Origin: Sipunculus nudus | Taxonomy: Eukaryota; Annelida; Sipuncula; Golfingiida; Sipunculidae | Assembly (NCBI GenBank): GCA_026874595.1 | Contig: CM049319.1 | Location: 14,165,601-14,229,600, forward strand | Direction of reading: 5' to 3' | DNA: 64,000 nt | Shown here: positions 48,412-58,560 of the stretch, piece by piece | Layout: the number at the start of each line of letters is the position of its first letter | Position numbering within the stretch: the first letter of the stretch is position 1 | Notes under the pieces: model-generated | The model's database searches: none | Told to the model about the DNA's origin: nothing | The model's input: the letters and a program-made list of their open reading frames with translations, nothing else | Translations under genes and position numbers: made by a program

Positions 48412-48752
48412 ACGAAGTCGGAACTTTAAATTGGTCCAAAATTTCCCAAAAAGATAACATATGTCAAAGTTCCCATTCCGTGTCTAACTTTGTCCAAAGT
48501 TTCCCCAACTTGATTACACATGGCAAAATTCCGATTCCGTGTCTCACTTTGTCCCAAATAACCAAACTAGATTACACATGTCAATGTTCCGACTTCGTAT
48601 CTAACTGTGTCCAAAATTTCCCAACTAGATGAAGTCAAAGTTTCGACTTCGTGTCTTTGTCCAAAATTTCCCTAATTAGATGACACATGTCAACATTCAG
48701 TCTTCGTGTCTAAATTTGTCCAAAATTTCCTAACTAGACAACACATGCCAAT
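48412..48752 (+). repeat. Tandem array, about six ~59-bp units
   Basis: Units share CGTGTCTAACTTTGTCC, AAAATTTCCCAACTAGAT and ACACATGTCAAAGTTCC. Lengths vary from about 45 to 60 bp through small deletions. No conserved reading frame. It starts about 260 bp after the transposon's right end. Confidence 0.9.
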
Positions 48753-49313
48753 CTTAGAGGCAAGGATAGCAGAGAAAATAAGACTTGACCTAGACATAAA
48801 ACTAGCTTTGTCGGGATAATGCGTTCGAAGGGTGCTCTCAAGTTTGTAATGCGCATACTTGACTGATGTTTAAGAAATTTCAATTTATGTATATTACCTC
48901 TAATTTCAATTACAGAAATAGCCACTTTGAATACCCCAGACATCTAACTTTTCAAACGCTGGTACTTATTAGTACGAGCTGAGTCCGTCAATCCTTTCAA
49001 GCTCGTAAACTAATTCCTCTTCATCTCTGAGACTAATTAAGTTGATCAAATTTTAACATAATTAATTTTTTTTCTATCAGCTGTGACCGCTTATATTGAT
49101 CAGCTACTGTAACATACAGAAACCCACATACACATACATACACATAGGAATTAAGAAGGGTCTTGGATAAAATATTTACGTAACAGGCAGACAGGTCTAT
49201 TCATTATATACATGCACATACACAAACACGCACACACAGACGAAAAATGACCTTCTGCAAAATGTTTCCGGTTCACATCTGTCTAACTCTCTGTCTGTCT
49301 GTCTATATATAAT

Positions 49314-49316
<3 letters not shown>

Positions 49317-49396
<80 letters not shown>
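49317..49396 (+). repeat. Compound (TA)n(GA)n microsatellite
   Basis: TA to 49360, then GA. Confidence 0.95.
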
Positions 49397-49398
<2 letters not shown>

Positions 49399-50040
49399 TC
49401 AGAAGAAAAAGGACCATAAATAACAATAAATAATTAGAGTTAAATAAATAGTATTTTCCTCCACATGTATAATTATAGAAACACTATACTTTAGTCATAA
49501 AATATAGAGAAACCTCATATTTATCTAGACATCCCATAAACCACGCTTTTATAAAAACCAAACACTGGACCAATTCATGCGCACGAAACTGAAAACTGTA
49601 TAAACACCTTTCTTTTTACAATGCAAACGGGCCAAAGTTAATGACAAACTAACGACCGTTTTGTTTTCGGATCCGTGAAAGTTGAAAAGGACCATGATTG
49701 ATTGACGTTTACATTTATTTTATTATAAAAGCCGTTTTCTGTATAGTTGCCTTAAAACTGTTTTGCAACACTGGTAAGAATGGATTCGCTTCAATCCAGC
49801 CAAATCGGGGTACATTGTAGCCAATTAGAGATAGAGCATGTAGATTCCATTAACATCTTGACCCCGGAAAACCACTGAACGACATGAGTGTCACAGTAAC
49901 GTCTGGTGGGAAGACGGACTTGCTAAGCCCGAGCGAGGGACCAATGCCCCCATGAAGAAGTCAGCTTATCCAACAAACCCTTTATTTACCTTCATTATAT
50001 AAAGCTTGCAGTTCCATCTTTTAATACAAGTTAAAATCTG

Positions 50041-50190
50041 CAGAAACGCAAGCGAAGCATAAATTGTCAGACGCATCCGGTGCCATTACACCTGAACAAA
50101 TAATTAATTATTAGTTCTTATAAACTGGAAGTTTCCGAAACTGCAAGCGAAGCATTAATAGCCAGACGCCTAAAGTGCCATTAGAAAATA
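50041..50190 (+). repeat. Two-copy repeat, period about 95 bp
   Basis: GAAACGCAAGCGAAGCAT with CAGACGCATCCGGTGCCATTA at 50043 recurs as GAAACTGCAAGCGAAGCATT with CAGACGCCTAAAGTGCCATTA at 50137. Confidence 0.8.
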
Positions 50191-50392
50191 TCTAAATGGT
50201 GGTTTTGTATCTTAAAATCTTTTTAATATTGGCTATTATATCTTGAAAATCAGCAGATCTAAGACATTCCTTAAATATTGTAATTTTTATACCTTTGCAT
50301 CAGAAAAACCTTATAACGAATTCTTCTATCTTGGAGATTAGCAAAAGTTCAGTAGTTTTCACTAATGGTTCCACATACATAGAGTGTGCACT

Positions 50393-50411
50393 CCCCCCCC
50401 CCCCCCCCCCG
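50393..50411 (+). repeat. Poly-C tract
   Basis: 19 consecutive C; similar tracts lie at 59176-59192 and 63506-63522. Confidence 0.9.
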
Positions 50412-51084
50412 AGTATGTGTTTAGTATTTTCTTTACCTTAGCGTCTCATTATATTTTTCGGACTGTTGATGCTCAGACTGGTTGGTACTCCTATTTAAAT
50501 TCTGTATTTAGGATACCTAGGCCTATCTCAGTCCAACTCGATGGAATAAATAAATGAGACGTTTAAACGCATAAAAAATAAGTATTGTTCTATCAGGGAT
50601 AGAACAATGAACTCCTTGTTACATTAACTGGTAATTGAGAATGAAAGATTGCATTTTATAAAAATGATATGTTATTATGAAGCATGATATGTTCCTATCA
50701 TTAGGCTTTATCGATTTCAGGATTTTTGTTATGTTCATGACGTTACGGGGTAACCCAAAGTCATAACTTTCTTTTAAGAGATTAGAGTGAATCGCTGCAA
50801 TTTATTGAGATTTCATTTCGGTGTGGTTACGACAGTTAACCTTCGGCACCGAAGTCAAACGCCTTAACAACTTTGCAATGTACCACCCTATAGACAAAGT
50901 TCCTATTTAATTAAACCGAGATAGGTATTTACTAGATTTTCTCTAAGACTCTGTGTTTTGTCCCATCCAGTTATTTCACACTTTTTAAGGTTTTATCCTT
51001 AGACTTGGCTTTACGGAACTATTCTACTGTCCTACTGTTCTAAAGTCAAAGGGATAATCATAAAATCAAATACCCAGGCAGGAC

Positions 51085-51200
51085 TCATAATTAAGTTCCG
51101 GTGTAGTGATTTCGAGTTACCCCGCTTCAGATTAACCAACGGTTAAATGATATCGATTTCAGATTACCCCTTACGAGTTCCATGTCCCCCTTAATGTTTC
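51085..51200 (+). repeat. Dispersed motif G, copy 1
   Basis: AGTTCCGGTGTAGTGATTTCGAGTTACCCC and following TTCAGATTA words resemble 63463-63545 (CTCCGGTGTAAAGGATTCAG) and the TTTCAG/TTACCCCC words at 59140-59250. Short and diverged. Confidence 0.45.
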
Positions 51201-52660
51201 CTTATGTTTATTTACTTAATTTCATACAATATCGTTCGTCCTGGTTTCTTGATTAATAGATGATCGCGGAACCTAATCAAGTCTTATGTGAGCCATCTTT
51301 CATGAATTCAGATACAATAAAATCTCGCCAAACGACCACCTCAGTATAGCGAACAACTCAAATTACGATCACATTTTCATGGTCCCAATATTTTTTCGCT
51401 TGTCATAACATATATTTAAACCTCGGAATAGCGGGCACCTCGTTTATACTTTGTACGACCATTTATTTTGGTCCCAACGGGTGACCTTAACCATTATGCG
51501 ACCACTAAGCACAGAGCAATTGTAGCCTGGCCAGGTGAAGCGAAAGGTCAGGCGCAACCAATCAAGAGCACTTAAATTTAACTACGCACGGCCACACGTA
51601 CTGTTGTAAGACCCTTGATAGTCAAACACTCTCTGGTTAAAAATCTTGCCAATGTATAGCCTTGCCAGAAACTGAATGTAAAGTCAAATAATTAAGCTTA
51701 AAATATATCCTGACCCTGAATCCAGAATAAGAAACCTGTTATCAGGAAAAAGTTAGTAGTAAAATTACGAAATTTGGATGGAGTTATATATTGAATATTG
51801 TGTTGAAGTTTTATTTGATAAAACAGACGTCTTTTATGATTCTGTTAATGGCAGTGACATTTACAAAATCAGATTGATATGGAGTAAAGATACATTGACC
51901 AGTACAGATGATATCAAAAGAAGAAAATTGGTTCAGAAGCATTAAATGGTAATCTTTTACAAATCAATACAAAGTATCTTAAAGAATGGCATGTAAGAAC
52001 GCTTTTGAAAACGATCTAATAAGTCATATATCTAATAAGTTATGGAATGACAGGTTAGAAAGTATATCTATTTATTTATGTGGTACTATTTTTCATGGTC
52101 GCCCTAAAAGGTCTTGATTGGGTTTTGAATCCTTGCTCCATTTTATTCCAAACAGTTTTGTTTCATTTAAATTAATGATGAAGAAGTATTTCGAATCGTT
52201 GCACAATCCCCCAGCAGGTCTGATACAATTAAGTTCTTTTTGGTCTTTTTAGGGTTTTGAAATGTTAAGTCAAAACATCGATATATTTGGTAGACATAGA
52301 AATGGCATCCAATTAGGATAAATTCATTTATATAGCTCTATAGAATATATGTTTTTATTTAGCAATCAACTCTCATGATGTAAGAGAGTGATAGAGACTT
52401 AAACAGTAATAACATGGTTAGATCCATGGAATCTAAAATTGACTAAAAAGAATTAAGTATTCATAACCTGAAATGTTAAAGTAGTAAAGACATATGTCAA
52501 CATGTATTCTCCCTATTTACCCTTCCGGACAATGGAAATCTTATAATTATCCTTATATCTTGACAAGCAATTATATCGATACCATAAATTACCTCTCTTA
52601 TTGAAGTATATCTACTTCTGAAATAAGATAAAATATTAAAAGTATATACTTTATCATTAT

Positions 52661-52677
52661 ATACATACATACATACA

Positions 52678-52706
<29 letters not shown>
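52661..52706 (+). repeat. (ATAC)n microsatellite
   Basis: About 11 tetranucleotide units. Confidence 0.95.
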
Positions 52707-52710
<4 letters not shown>

Positions 52711-53973
52711 GCATTCATATAAACATACGGAGTATATATATACACACACACACATATATCCACGGGTCCTCTCTTATGTCTGTATATATAATTAATTACC
52801 GTTTGTATCACATAAAACCTACAGTCTTTAAGACATAATCACAATGATATCATATGAAGTCTGTATTCTTCAAGCTGGTCATATTTGCCTAAATTAAAAG
52901 ACTAATATACATCAGATAATAAACCGTTCTTTACAATTTAAAGATACCAACACTCACGCATCGTCTAGAACATTTTTCGTATATTTTGACATTCAATGTG
53001 ATATTTTCTCAGTCTTGCGCCAATAAGACCTCCAAATATATGAGAACCACAGCCCATGGGTCTGCAGAAAACAAGATAAATTCTTGAAGGTTTATATAAT
53101 GTTATATTAAAAAAAATCGCTATATTTTTATGGCAGGTGTGAAAGGAAAGGGAATTGATAAGTTTGTTCAGGCGACAAAAAATGGTGCTGCTCTTTCTGG
53201 TTCAGTAAGAAATAACATTGCTCCACATTTACACTGCATCCCTGAGAAATAGGTAGGAATAGCCTGCGTCTATAGATAGAATAGCATAGGCAGTATATAC
53301 AATATAACAAATATATGATTAATAGCCTATCGTCTCCCAGACATACTTATATTAACATTGATGGACCATGTGTGTACATAATTCTCTTTAGGTCGCCGAG
53401 ACCTCAGCCTCAGCCAGTGCGCGCCAACGAGCTGTTCTGGCCCATAAGGACTATTTAGATGTGGAAGGAAACGTTTCTATCGTGCCTGTTGTTTAACCCT
53501 TTGGGGATCGTTAATTAGTTGACAGCAGCACTGCTTCGCTGCTCGCCTGTGGTGCGAAGCTGTTGAAACACTATAGAAAGCACCTGTTAGTATGCACTTA
53601 ATAATAGCTTTCTCAAGATAGCATCAGAGAATTCTAAGATTGTCAATGAAAGGACACATTGATAACCTAAAAAAAATATTTAATACACTATATGAATGAC
53701 ATTTCTAGAATTACCAAAAATTGATTAAAAAAGAAATTGTCCAGTTCCCTTGTGATTGCTTTATATTCTAAGGTTAATATTAGGACTAAAAATTCAAAAC
53801 TTAAATTTGGCCTGCATTTCTACAAAAACATCTGCATGCTCCAAATGGAAACAGTTACAATCCTGCTTTTGGTTGTAGGGTATGGGATATTTGTGGTATG
53901 GTAATGAAGATAATTAAGGCTAAAGCCATTTTCTTCAGTATTGCATGTCCTGTGAATGCTTAGCAACTATTAC

Positions 53974-53975
<2 letters not shown>

Positions 53976-54020
<45 letters not shown>
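53976..54020 (+). repeat. (TA)n microsatellite
   Basis: Perfect run about 200 bp beyond the candidate poly(A) signal of the neuropeptide gene. Confidence 0.93.
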
Positions 54021-54028
<8 letters not shown>

Positions 54029-54226
54029 TATATCTTTTATATATTATATATGTATAATCAGAAGGTCAGATAAATTAGATAAATGAGGAAAGTCATTCTT
54101 ATTATCACTTTTGTAAATTATAATATAATTACATTTAATATCATAGCCACCCTTTAAATATAAACATATATATGAATGAGTGTGTGTTTGTCCGAGACAA
54201 ATTCCTGCTATTCGGATCAGCACGTT

Positions 54227-54237
54227 TTTATTTTATT
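54227..54237 (-). terminator. Candidate polyadenylation signal (overlapping AATAAA)
   Basis: Two overlapping AATAAA hexamers on the minus strand about 360 nt after the neuropeptide stop codon would give a 3'UTR of roughly 0.4 kb. In such AT-rich DNA chance occurrence is common. Confidence 0.35.
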
Positions 54238-54597
54238 CTAAACGAAATTTCGTGCAAATGTATGGCAACTATCTGTATGACCAGCGCCTAGAGAAAAAAA
54301 TACATTTTAAATAAAGAGTATTGCGACCAACGGAGAAAACCATCCGCAATTTCCCTTAATAGGCCACACTGCGAAAAAGATTTGCAGTTTTCATTCTTTT
54401 AAAGTTTAGGCGATCATTGCTCAGTTGACAGCAATGTTATGTAGATTTGATGTCCGGAAACTATGTAAACATTGACGGGGAAGGCCAAAACTGAAGGAAA
54501 TTAAATTGTAAGAATTTATGAGAGAAGAAACTTCTGATAGAGTTGGGAATATTTTGCTTTATAAAAGCCTAGATATCTGCGATACTCACTGTGCTTT

Positions 54598-56265
54598 TTA
54601 CATGATGGGTTCGCTTCTTTTTCCGATTCTGACAAAATGACTTGGCTTCTTTCCTATCCTGACGAAATTGCTTAGTCTTTTGGCCTCGCCGTCTCTTTTC
54701 TCATAAATCACAGGAACCGGAAACTCACTTTTTCCGATTCTCACGAAAGAGCTTGGTCTTTTTTCATTGTCTGCCAAGCCCTTGCCGATTCTTACAAAGG
54801 AACTCGCCCTCTTTTGGTCTTCTTCACCCAACGCTTTCCCTATACGTACAAAATGGCTGTTTCTTTTGGTTTCTTGTTCGTCTGTTGATTTACCTATGCG
54901 GACAAAGGAGCTTGCTTTCTTGACTTCGTCATCTAAGTCTTTACCAATACGTACAAAAGAACTCGTTCTCTTTTGCTCACCTTCCAGTCCTTTGCCTATG
55001 CGAACAAAGTGGCTTCCTCTTTTGGCTTCGTCAATGTTTTTACCGATTCTTACGAAGTGACTCCCCCGTTTTGCTTCATCTACATCTTTGCCTATGCGCA
55101 CGAAATGGCTGCCTCTTTTGTTTTCATCAATGTCTTTACCTATTCGGACGAAATGGCTGCCCCTTTTGTTTTCATCATTGTCCTTACCTATTCGCACAAA
55201 ATGGCTGCCTCTTTTGGTCTCATCAACGTCTTTTCCTATCCTCACAAAATGGCTGCCCCGCTTTGCTTCATCAACGTCTTTTCCAATTCTTACAAAATGG
55301 CTGCCCCTTTTGTTTTCATCAGTGTCTTTTCCAATTCGTACAAAATGGCTGCCCCTTTTAGTTTCATCAATGTCTTTTCCAATTCGTACAAAATGGCTGC
55401 CCCTTTTAGTTTCATCAACGTTTTTTCCTATGCGCACAAAATGACTTATCCTTTTCTCTTGGTCTGGGTCTCTGCCAATTCGAACAAAAGAACTTACTCT
55501 TTTGTCGGCCTCTATTTCACTAGGGTCGCTTTTACCTATGCGCACGAAGCCATACATTCTTTTGTTCATCTCATTTTCTTCACTGGGACTTTTACCAATT
55601 CTAACAAAATGACTCATGCGTTTTTCAGCCGGGTTTTCAGCCAAATCGTCTTTCTTGCCGATACGAACGAACGCGCTGGTGCGTTTATCATTGTTTTTCT
55701 TTCCGATTCGCACAAAGTTACTGAAACGCTTTTGATTTTCATCTGCACTGTCTCTACCGATTCTAACAAATGAGCTTAATCGTTTTTGCAACGTTTCTTC
55801 TTCTGGATCTGTGATATCATTTTCATCCAGATCAGCAAATTGACTTGCGCGTTTTACGCGATTATGAGCCAGTTCATCTACACTTCGCCCAATACGTACA
55901 AACGACGACTGGCCAGGGGAACGTCCAATTCGTACAAAGGCGCTTCGATGTCCGCGCATTGGCCATTGTCGACCAATTCGAACAAACGATGATTTTTGGC
56001 GTTTTTGATCTTCTAACCCCCTGCCAATGCGCACAAACGATGATAACTGTCTCTTGGCCGACGGTTCGTAGATATCATTTTCGGGCTCCGCGAAATTATC
56101 AAGCCAGTACTCGACACACGCCGTAACACATTGCGGAGGGTCGTCTGTTTGTAAAAGATCATTACAGATGATGTCACATATTTTCACGGGTTCAAATCTG
56201 GAGTCATCAGCCGTGGCTAAAGCAAGCCATGCGGCAAGAACCACGCTCAAAAAGTTGGTCCGCAT
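54598..56265 (-). CDS. FVRIamide (FxRIamide-type) neuropeptide precursor, 555 aa
   Basis: Secretory prohormone giving rise to many short amidated neuropeptides, presumably packed in dense-core vesicles and acting on G-protein-coupled receptors (family knowledge). Residues 1-19 are a typical signal peptide, with likely cleavage after ALATA before DD. Residues 28-60 hold four cysteines (C30, C34, C46, C50; CX3C-X11-CX3C). From residue 73 to 550 there are 27 FVRIG copies, each followed by K, R, KK or KR; Gly supplies the C-terminal amide. Most are preceded by KR. Variants include QLSS-, QKSS-, SA-, LSS-, FSN-, TSA-, MSH-, MYG-, VSS-, ISH-, GSH- (nine times), TSS-, ASS-, NSH-, PSS-, LSN- and PSH-FVRIamide. 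Spacers are short and acidic, such as DVDET. The first ATG with a signal peptide fixes the start; the stop is TAA. It is open through one coding exon and looks intact. FxRIamides are known from molluscs; exact orthology was not tested. Confidence 0.95.
   Translation of the reverse strand: MRTNFLSVVLAAWLALATADDSRFEPVKICDIICNDLLQTDDPPQCVTACVEYWLDNFAEPENDIYEPSAKRQLSSFVRIGRGLEDQKRQKSSFVRIGRQWPMRGHRSAFVRIGRSPGQSSFVRIGRSVDELAHNRVKRASQFADLDENDITDPEEETLQKRLSSFVRIGRDSADENQKRFSNFVRIGKKNNDKRTSAFVRIGKKDDLAENPAEKRMSHFVRIGKSPSEENEMNKRMYGFVRIGKSDPSEIEADKRVSSFVRIGRDPDQEKRISHFVRIGKNVDETKRGSHFVRIGKDIDETKRGSHFVRIGKDTDENKRGSHFVRIGKDVDEAKRGSHFVRIGKDVDETKRGSHFVRIGKDNDENKRGSHFVRIGKDIDENKRGSHFVRIGKDVDEAKRGSHFVRIGKNIDEAKRGSHFVRIGKGLEGEQKRTSSFVRIGKDLDDEVKKASSFVRIGKSTDEQETKRNSHFVRIGKALGEEDQKRASSFVRIGKGLADNEKRPSSFVRIGKSEFPVPVIYEKRDGEAKRLSNFVRIGKKPSHFVRIGKRSEPIM
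54991..55449 (-). repeat. 48-bp coding repeat array inside the neuropeptide precursor
   Basis: Residues 273-425 form a regular 16-residue, 48-bp period: one ISHFVRIGK unit, then nine GSHFVRIGK units, separated by D/N-x-D-E-x-KR spacers (x = I, V, T or N; then T, A or N). The peptide part is invariant at protein level, but the codons differ: Arg uses AGA, AGG, CGC, CGA and CGG forms, and Val, Ile, Gly and Ser also vary. Repeat expansion by unequal exchange followed by purifying selection on the peptide is the simplest reading. The antisense strand is also open across this block only because the period is a multiple of three. Confidence 0.9.
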
Positions 56266-56280
56266 GCCGGCAGGGACGAC

Positions 56281-56282
56281 CT
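56281..56282 (-). promoter_or_regulatory. Candidate 3' splice acceptor upstream of the neuropeptide ATG
   Basis: On the minus strand a pyrimidine-rich tract ends in TTACCAG 15 nt before the start codon, which fits a 3' splice site, so the coding exon would begin at 56280 and the 5'UTR would be split. Inference from motif only. Confidence 0.5.
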
Positions 56283-56481
56283 GGTAATGGAAAATAAGAG
56301 TGCTCTTATCAGTGAAAGTAAAAGTAGTGTTTCTCCGGCCCTGTATATGAAGCTGACTGAATGTCTATTTGTAAGCCCCTGACTGAGAATACCAGGCCGA
56401 GATGTGAGCGGGATTCCCAGTGGCCCTGTGAATTACTCGGCGGAATGGCCACTGCACTCGCACTGATAAAGAAACCGCAGT

Positions 56482-56484
56482 ACC
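56482..56484 (-). promoter_or_regulatory. Candidate 5' splice donor of a 5'UTR intron
   Basis: The minus strand reads GGGACAG/GTACTG, a reasonable donor. Paired with the acceptor at 56281 it predicts an intron of about 203 bp entirely in the 5'UTR. Other donors farther upstream are possible. Confidence 0.3.
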
Positions 56485-56598
56485 TGTCCCCTCGCTCGTT
56501 GCGGTTGGAATAGCTCGCTTAGTCACCGAAGGGCTGGTTTACTTGGTAGCACAAGAAAATTAAAGCTTCATAAGGCTAATTAGACGGGCCCAGCACGG

Positions 56599-56606
56599 CT
56601 TTTATA
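56599..56606 (-). promoter_or_regulatory. Candidate TATA box of the neuropeptide gene
   Basis: TATAAAAG on the minus strand, about 335 bp upstream of the ATG, in a locally GC-richer stretch (about 56.3-57.25 kb) that contrasts with the AT-rich surroundings. Transcription would start near 56570-56575. The spacing to the candidate donor would give a first exon of about 90 nt. Confidence 0.4.
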
Positions 56607-58148
56607 CGTCGCAACCGTGCCTACGCAAGGCGCTTGTCACACGAGATAAGGCTCCTCCCATCGGCAGAACCGGCCAATCCATTCGTCAGAGGGACTGACT
56701 TAGTAACGTGTGAAAATCGTTCACTCGCCGCTATCCCCTCTGGTATTTACAAGATGCAATTGTGTGGACAGGGCAAACTGTTGAACTTCCGGCGAGCTGG
56801 AGAGAAAAACCCATCTCTTGCCAGTGGATTTATAAGAAACTCGCCATTAAATAGCGGTTTGCCGGGCCCGGTTTATAGCTGGTGGCATGTCGCTGTGATA
56901 TAAAGAAACTCACACATCAAGGGCCCCCGTCTTTCGTACAGTCTCAATCGATGACATAAAAAATATGTTTAATAGCCGCTCGTGTGCCCGGCCCCTTAAC
57001 TAAAAGACCCCATGTTAAGAGGCCGCTCCTTTGAGCATCCGACATCCCCTTGTAAGCGTTTATTTAAGAATAACATTTTGATAAAGTCAGCAGCTTGATA
57101 GGCTGTTCACCTGACCTGCTTCAGCCTGCGGTACAGTCCTGATAACACCGTTTGCTGCCGGATTTCTTTGGTACTTCTGGCTTATCTAGTTCTGATGATT
57201 GTTTAATCAGTCCCCTGCCTCGGGCGCTCAACCTGCAGTTTGTCCTTTAGTTTCAGCTTTCGTCGGCGTGAACATTTCCCGTACATTCACAAATCTTAAC
57301 TAAATATACCTTTTAGAAACATTTGGAAGAAATAATTTTTTTTTTTTTTTCTGATTGAAAGATCCATTTTTTTTATAATAATGAAAGTGGAAAGAGGCAT
57401 ATATATATATATATATATATATTCCCTCTATAAGCCCCTTAGTTTCGTTTCTTATTACTAGACATACAACTAGCTAAATAAGAGCAGTATCTGTTTTTTT
57501 TATATAGTTCCTCGTCACAATACTAATTTTTATTTGGCATCGGGTAACTTTAAAGCTTCCAGTGCAAAATGTTGAAATAAAACCTTCCAAACTTTCAACT
57601 TCCAATTTCATGTAGACACATGAATTTTTTTTATATATTATATTTTTCATTCCCACTTAATTTCATTTTCAGGTAAACTGTCTCTCTTCTATGGACACAG
57701 AAAATATGTGTATATTTTTTAAATTTTAAACTTTATATATGAACGTATGCACTCATGCAAATGCTGAAACGTCAAGAAATTAGTGTTTGATCACGTGAAT
57801 TTGCGGGCAATATTAAGGGAGATCCGAAAAAAGGTGTTTGCTTAGGCCTCGCTTGGCCAGTATTTATTTCTAAATTGTCTGATCCGATTGTGCTCTGCAG
57901 CAAAAAAAAATATATATATGTGATGTCGTTATCATTTTAATTTCCATGTGAGCGATGTTAATTTAAACACCTAACGTTATGCGAATTGTGTTTTCATCTT
58001 TAATATATATATATATTATATATATATATGATATTAAATGTATATATATAATATAATAAAATTGAAACTAAATTATGCTGTAGTCAATTATGCAATAATG
58101 CACTTCAATGATAATATATAATGGTGCATGGTGCAACGGCATCACGAT

Positions 58149-58153
<5 letters not shown>
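56607..58153. other. Upstream region of the neuropeptide gene
   Basis: 56.6-57.25 kb is GC-richer and poor in simple repeats, fitting a promoter-proximal regulatory region; beyond that it becomes AT-rich. The 89-codon plus frame at 56634-56903 has no motif. Confidence 0.4.
57399..57422 (+). repeat. (TA)n microsatellite
   Basis: Perfect short run. Confidence 0.9.

Positions 58154-58196
<43 letters not shown>
58154..58196 (+). repeat. (TA)n microsatellite left of the SINE
   Basis: Perfect run abutting the SINE head. Confidence 0.93.
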
Positions 58197-58200
<4 letters not shown>

Positions 58201-58202
58201 TA

Positions 58203-58436
58203 GGGTCCTGGACAGTCGAGGGGTAAAACGCTTGGCTCTCTCCGCTGGCGACCCGGGTTCGATCCCCGGTGTGGCTATGAGAGTCGGTAATAGTTGTCCG
58301 TCCAAGGCCGGTGGTTTTCTCCGGGTTCTCCGGTTTCCTCCACCTCTTCAGACTTCCGAACGCCATCATCGGAGCCATGGAGAGTGCCTTGATAAGTTAT
58401 AATAACTATTTGTACAATCCATGTTAAATAAATAGG
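58203..58436 (+). mobile_element. tRNA-derived SINE with core domain
   Basis: A tRNA-like head carries a degenerate A box (GAGGGGTAAAACGC near 58218) and an excellent pol III B box GGTTCGATCCC (58256-58266). It is followed by a core with GGTGGTTTTCTCCGGGTTCT and CCGGTTTCCTCC (58310-58342), and a tail ending TGTTAAATAAATAGG. Pol III transcription from the internal promoter and LINE-assisted mobilisation are family knowledge. It lies between two TA microsatellites, which obscure any target duplication. Confidence 0.85.
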
Positions 58437-58463
58437 TTTATATATATATATATATATATGAAA

Positions 58464-58552
58464 CACTGAAGAAAAACAACACTGTAAATGCACAACAGTC
58501 GTCTCCCGTGAAACAGACTGTTGTGAATTTACAGTGTTGTTTTTCTTCAGTG
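58464..58552. repeat. Strong hairpin: 37-bp arms, 15-nt loop
   Basis: The arms at 58464-58500 and 58516-58552 are complementary at 36 of 37 positions (left begins CACTGAAGAAAAACAACACT). It sits 30 bp after the SINE, beside a TA run. It could be a small foldback element, the end of a larger retroelement or a transcribed hairpin; nothing in the sequence decides. The only mismatch is C versus A in mid-stem. Confidence 0.9.
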
Positions 58553-58560
58553 ATATACCG

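Larger units (their letters stand above)
50191..54226. other. Non-coding DNA downstream of the neuropeptide gene
   Basis: A 60-codon plus-strand frame at about 51760-51945 has coding-like composition but no recognisable motif or neighbouring exon. An ATAC and a TA microsatellite are present. No gene called. Confidence 0.45.

Noticed and set aside
51760-51945. Short plus-strand frame beginning MELYIEYC
   Set aside because: Coding-like composition, but only about 60 codons between stops and no family resemblance or splice partners.
54767-56126. Long plus-strand open frames (up to 266 codons) across the neuropeptide gene
   Set aside because: They are antisense shadows of a repeat array with a 48-bp period; they have no family motif and no start context.
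58256-58266. Functional tRNA gene
   Set aside because: The B box is good, but there is no foldable cloverleaf or acceptor stem, and the core and tail identify a SINE.
58105-58378. Minus-strand frames with a TPGIEPGSPA-like stretch
   Set aside because: This is the translation of the antisense strand of the tRNA-derived SINE.
58464-58552. Hammerhead ribozyme (CTGAAGA and GAAAC words occur)
   Set aside because: The segments between the two core words do not pair to form helix II; the words fall in a simple long hairpin.
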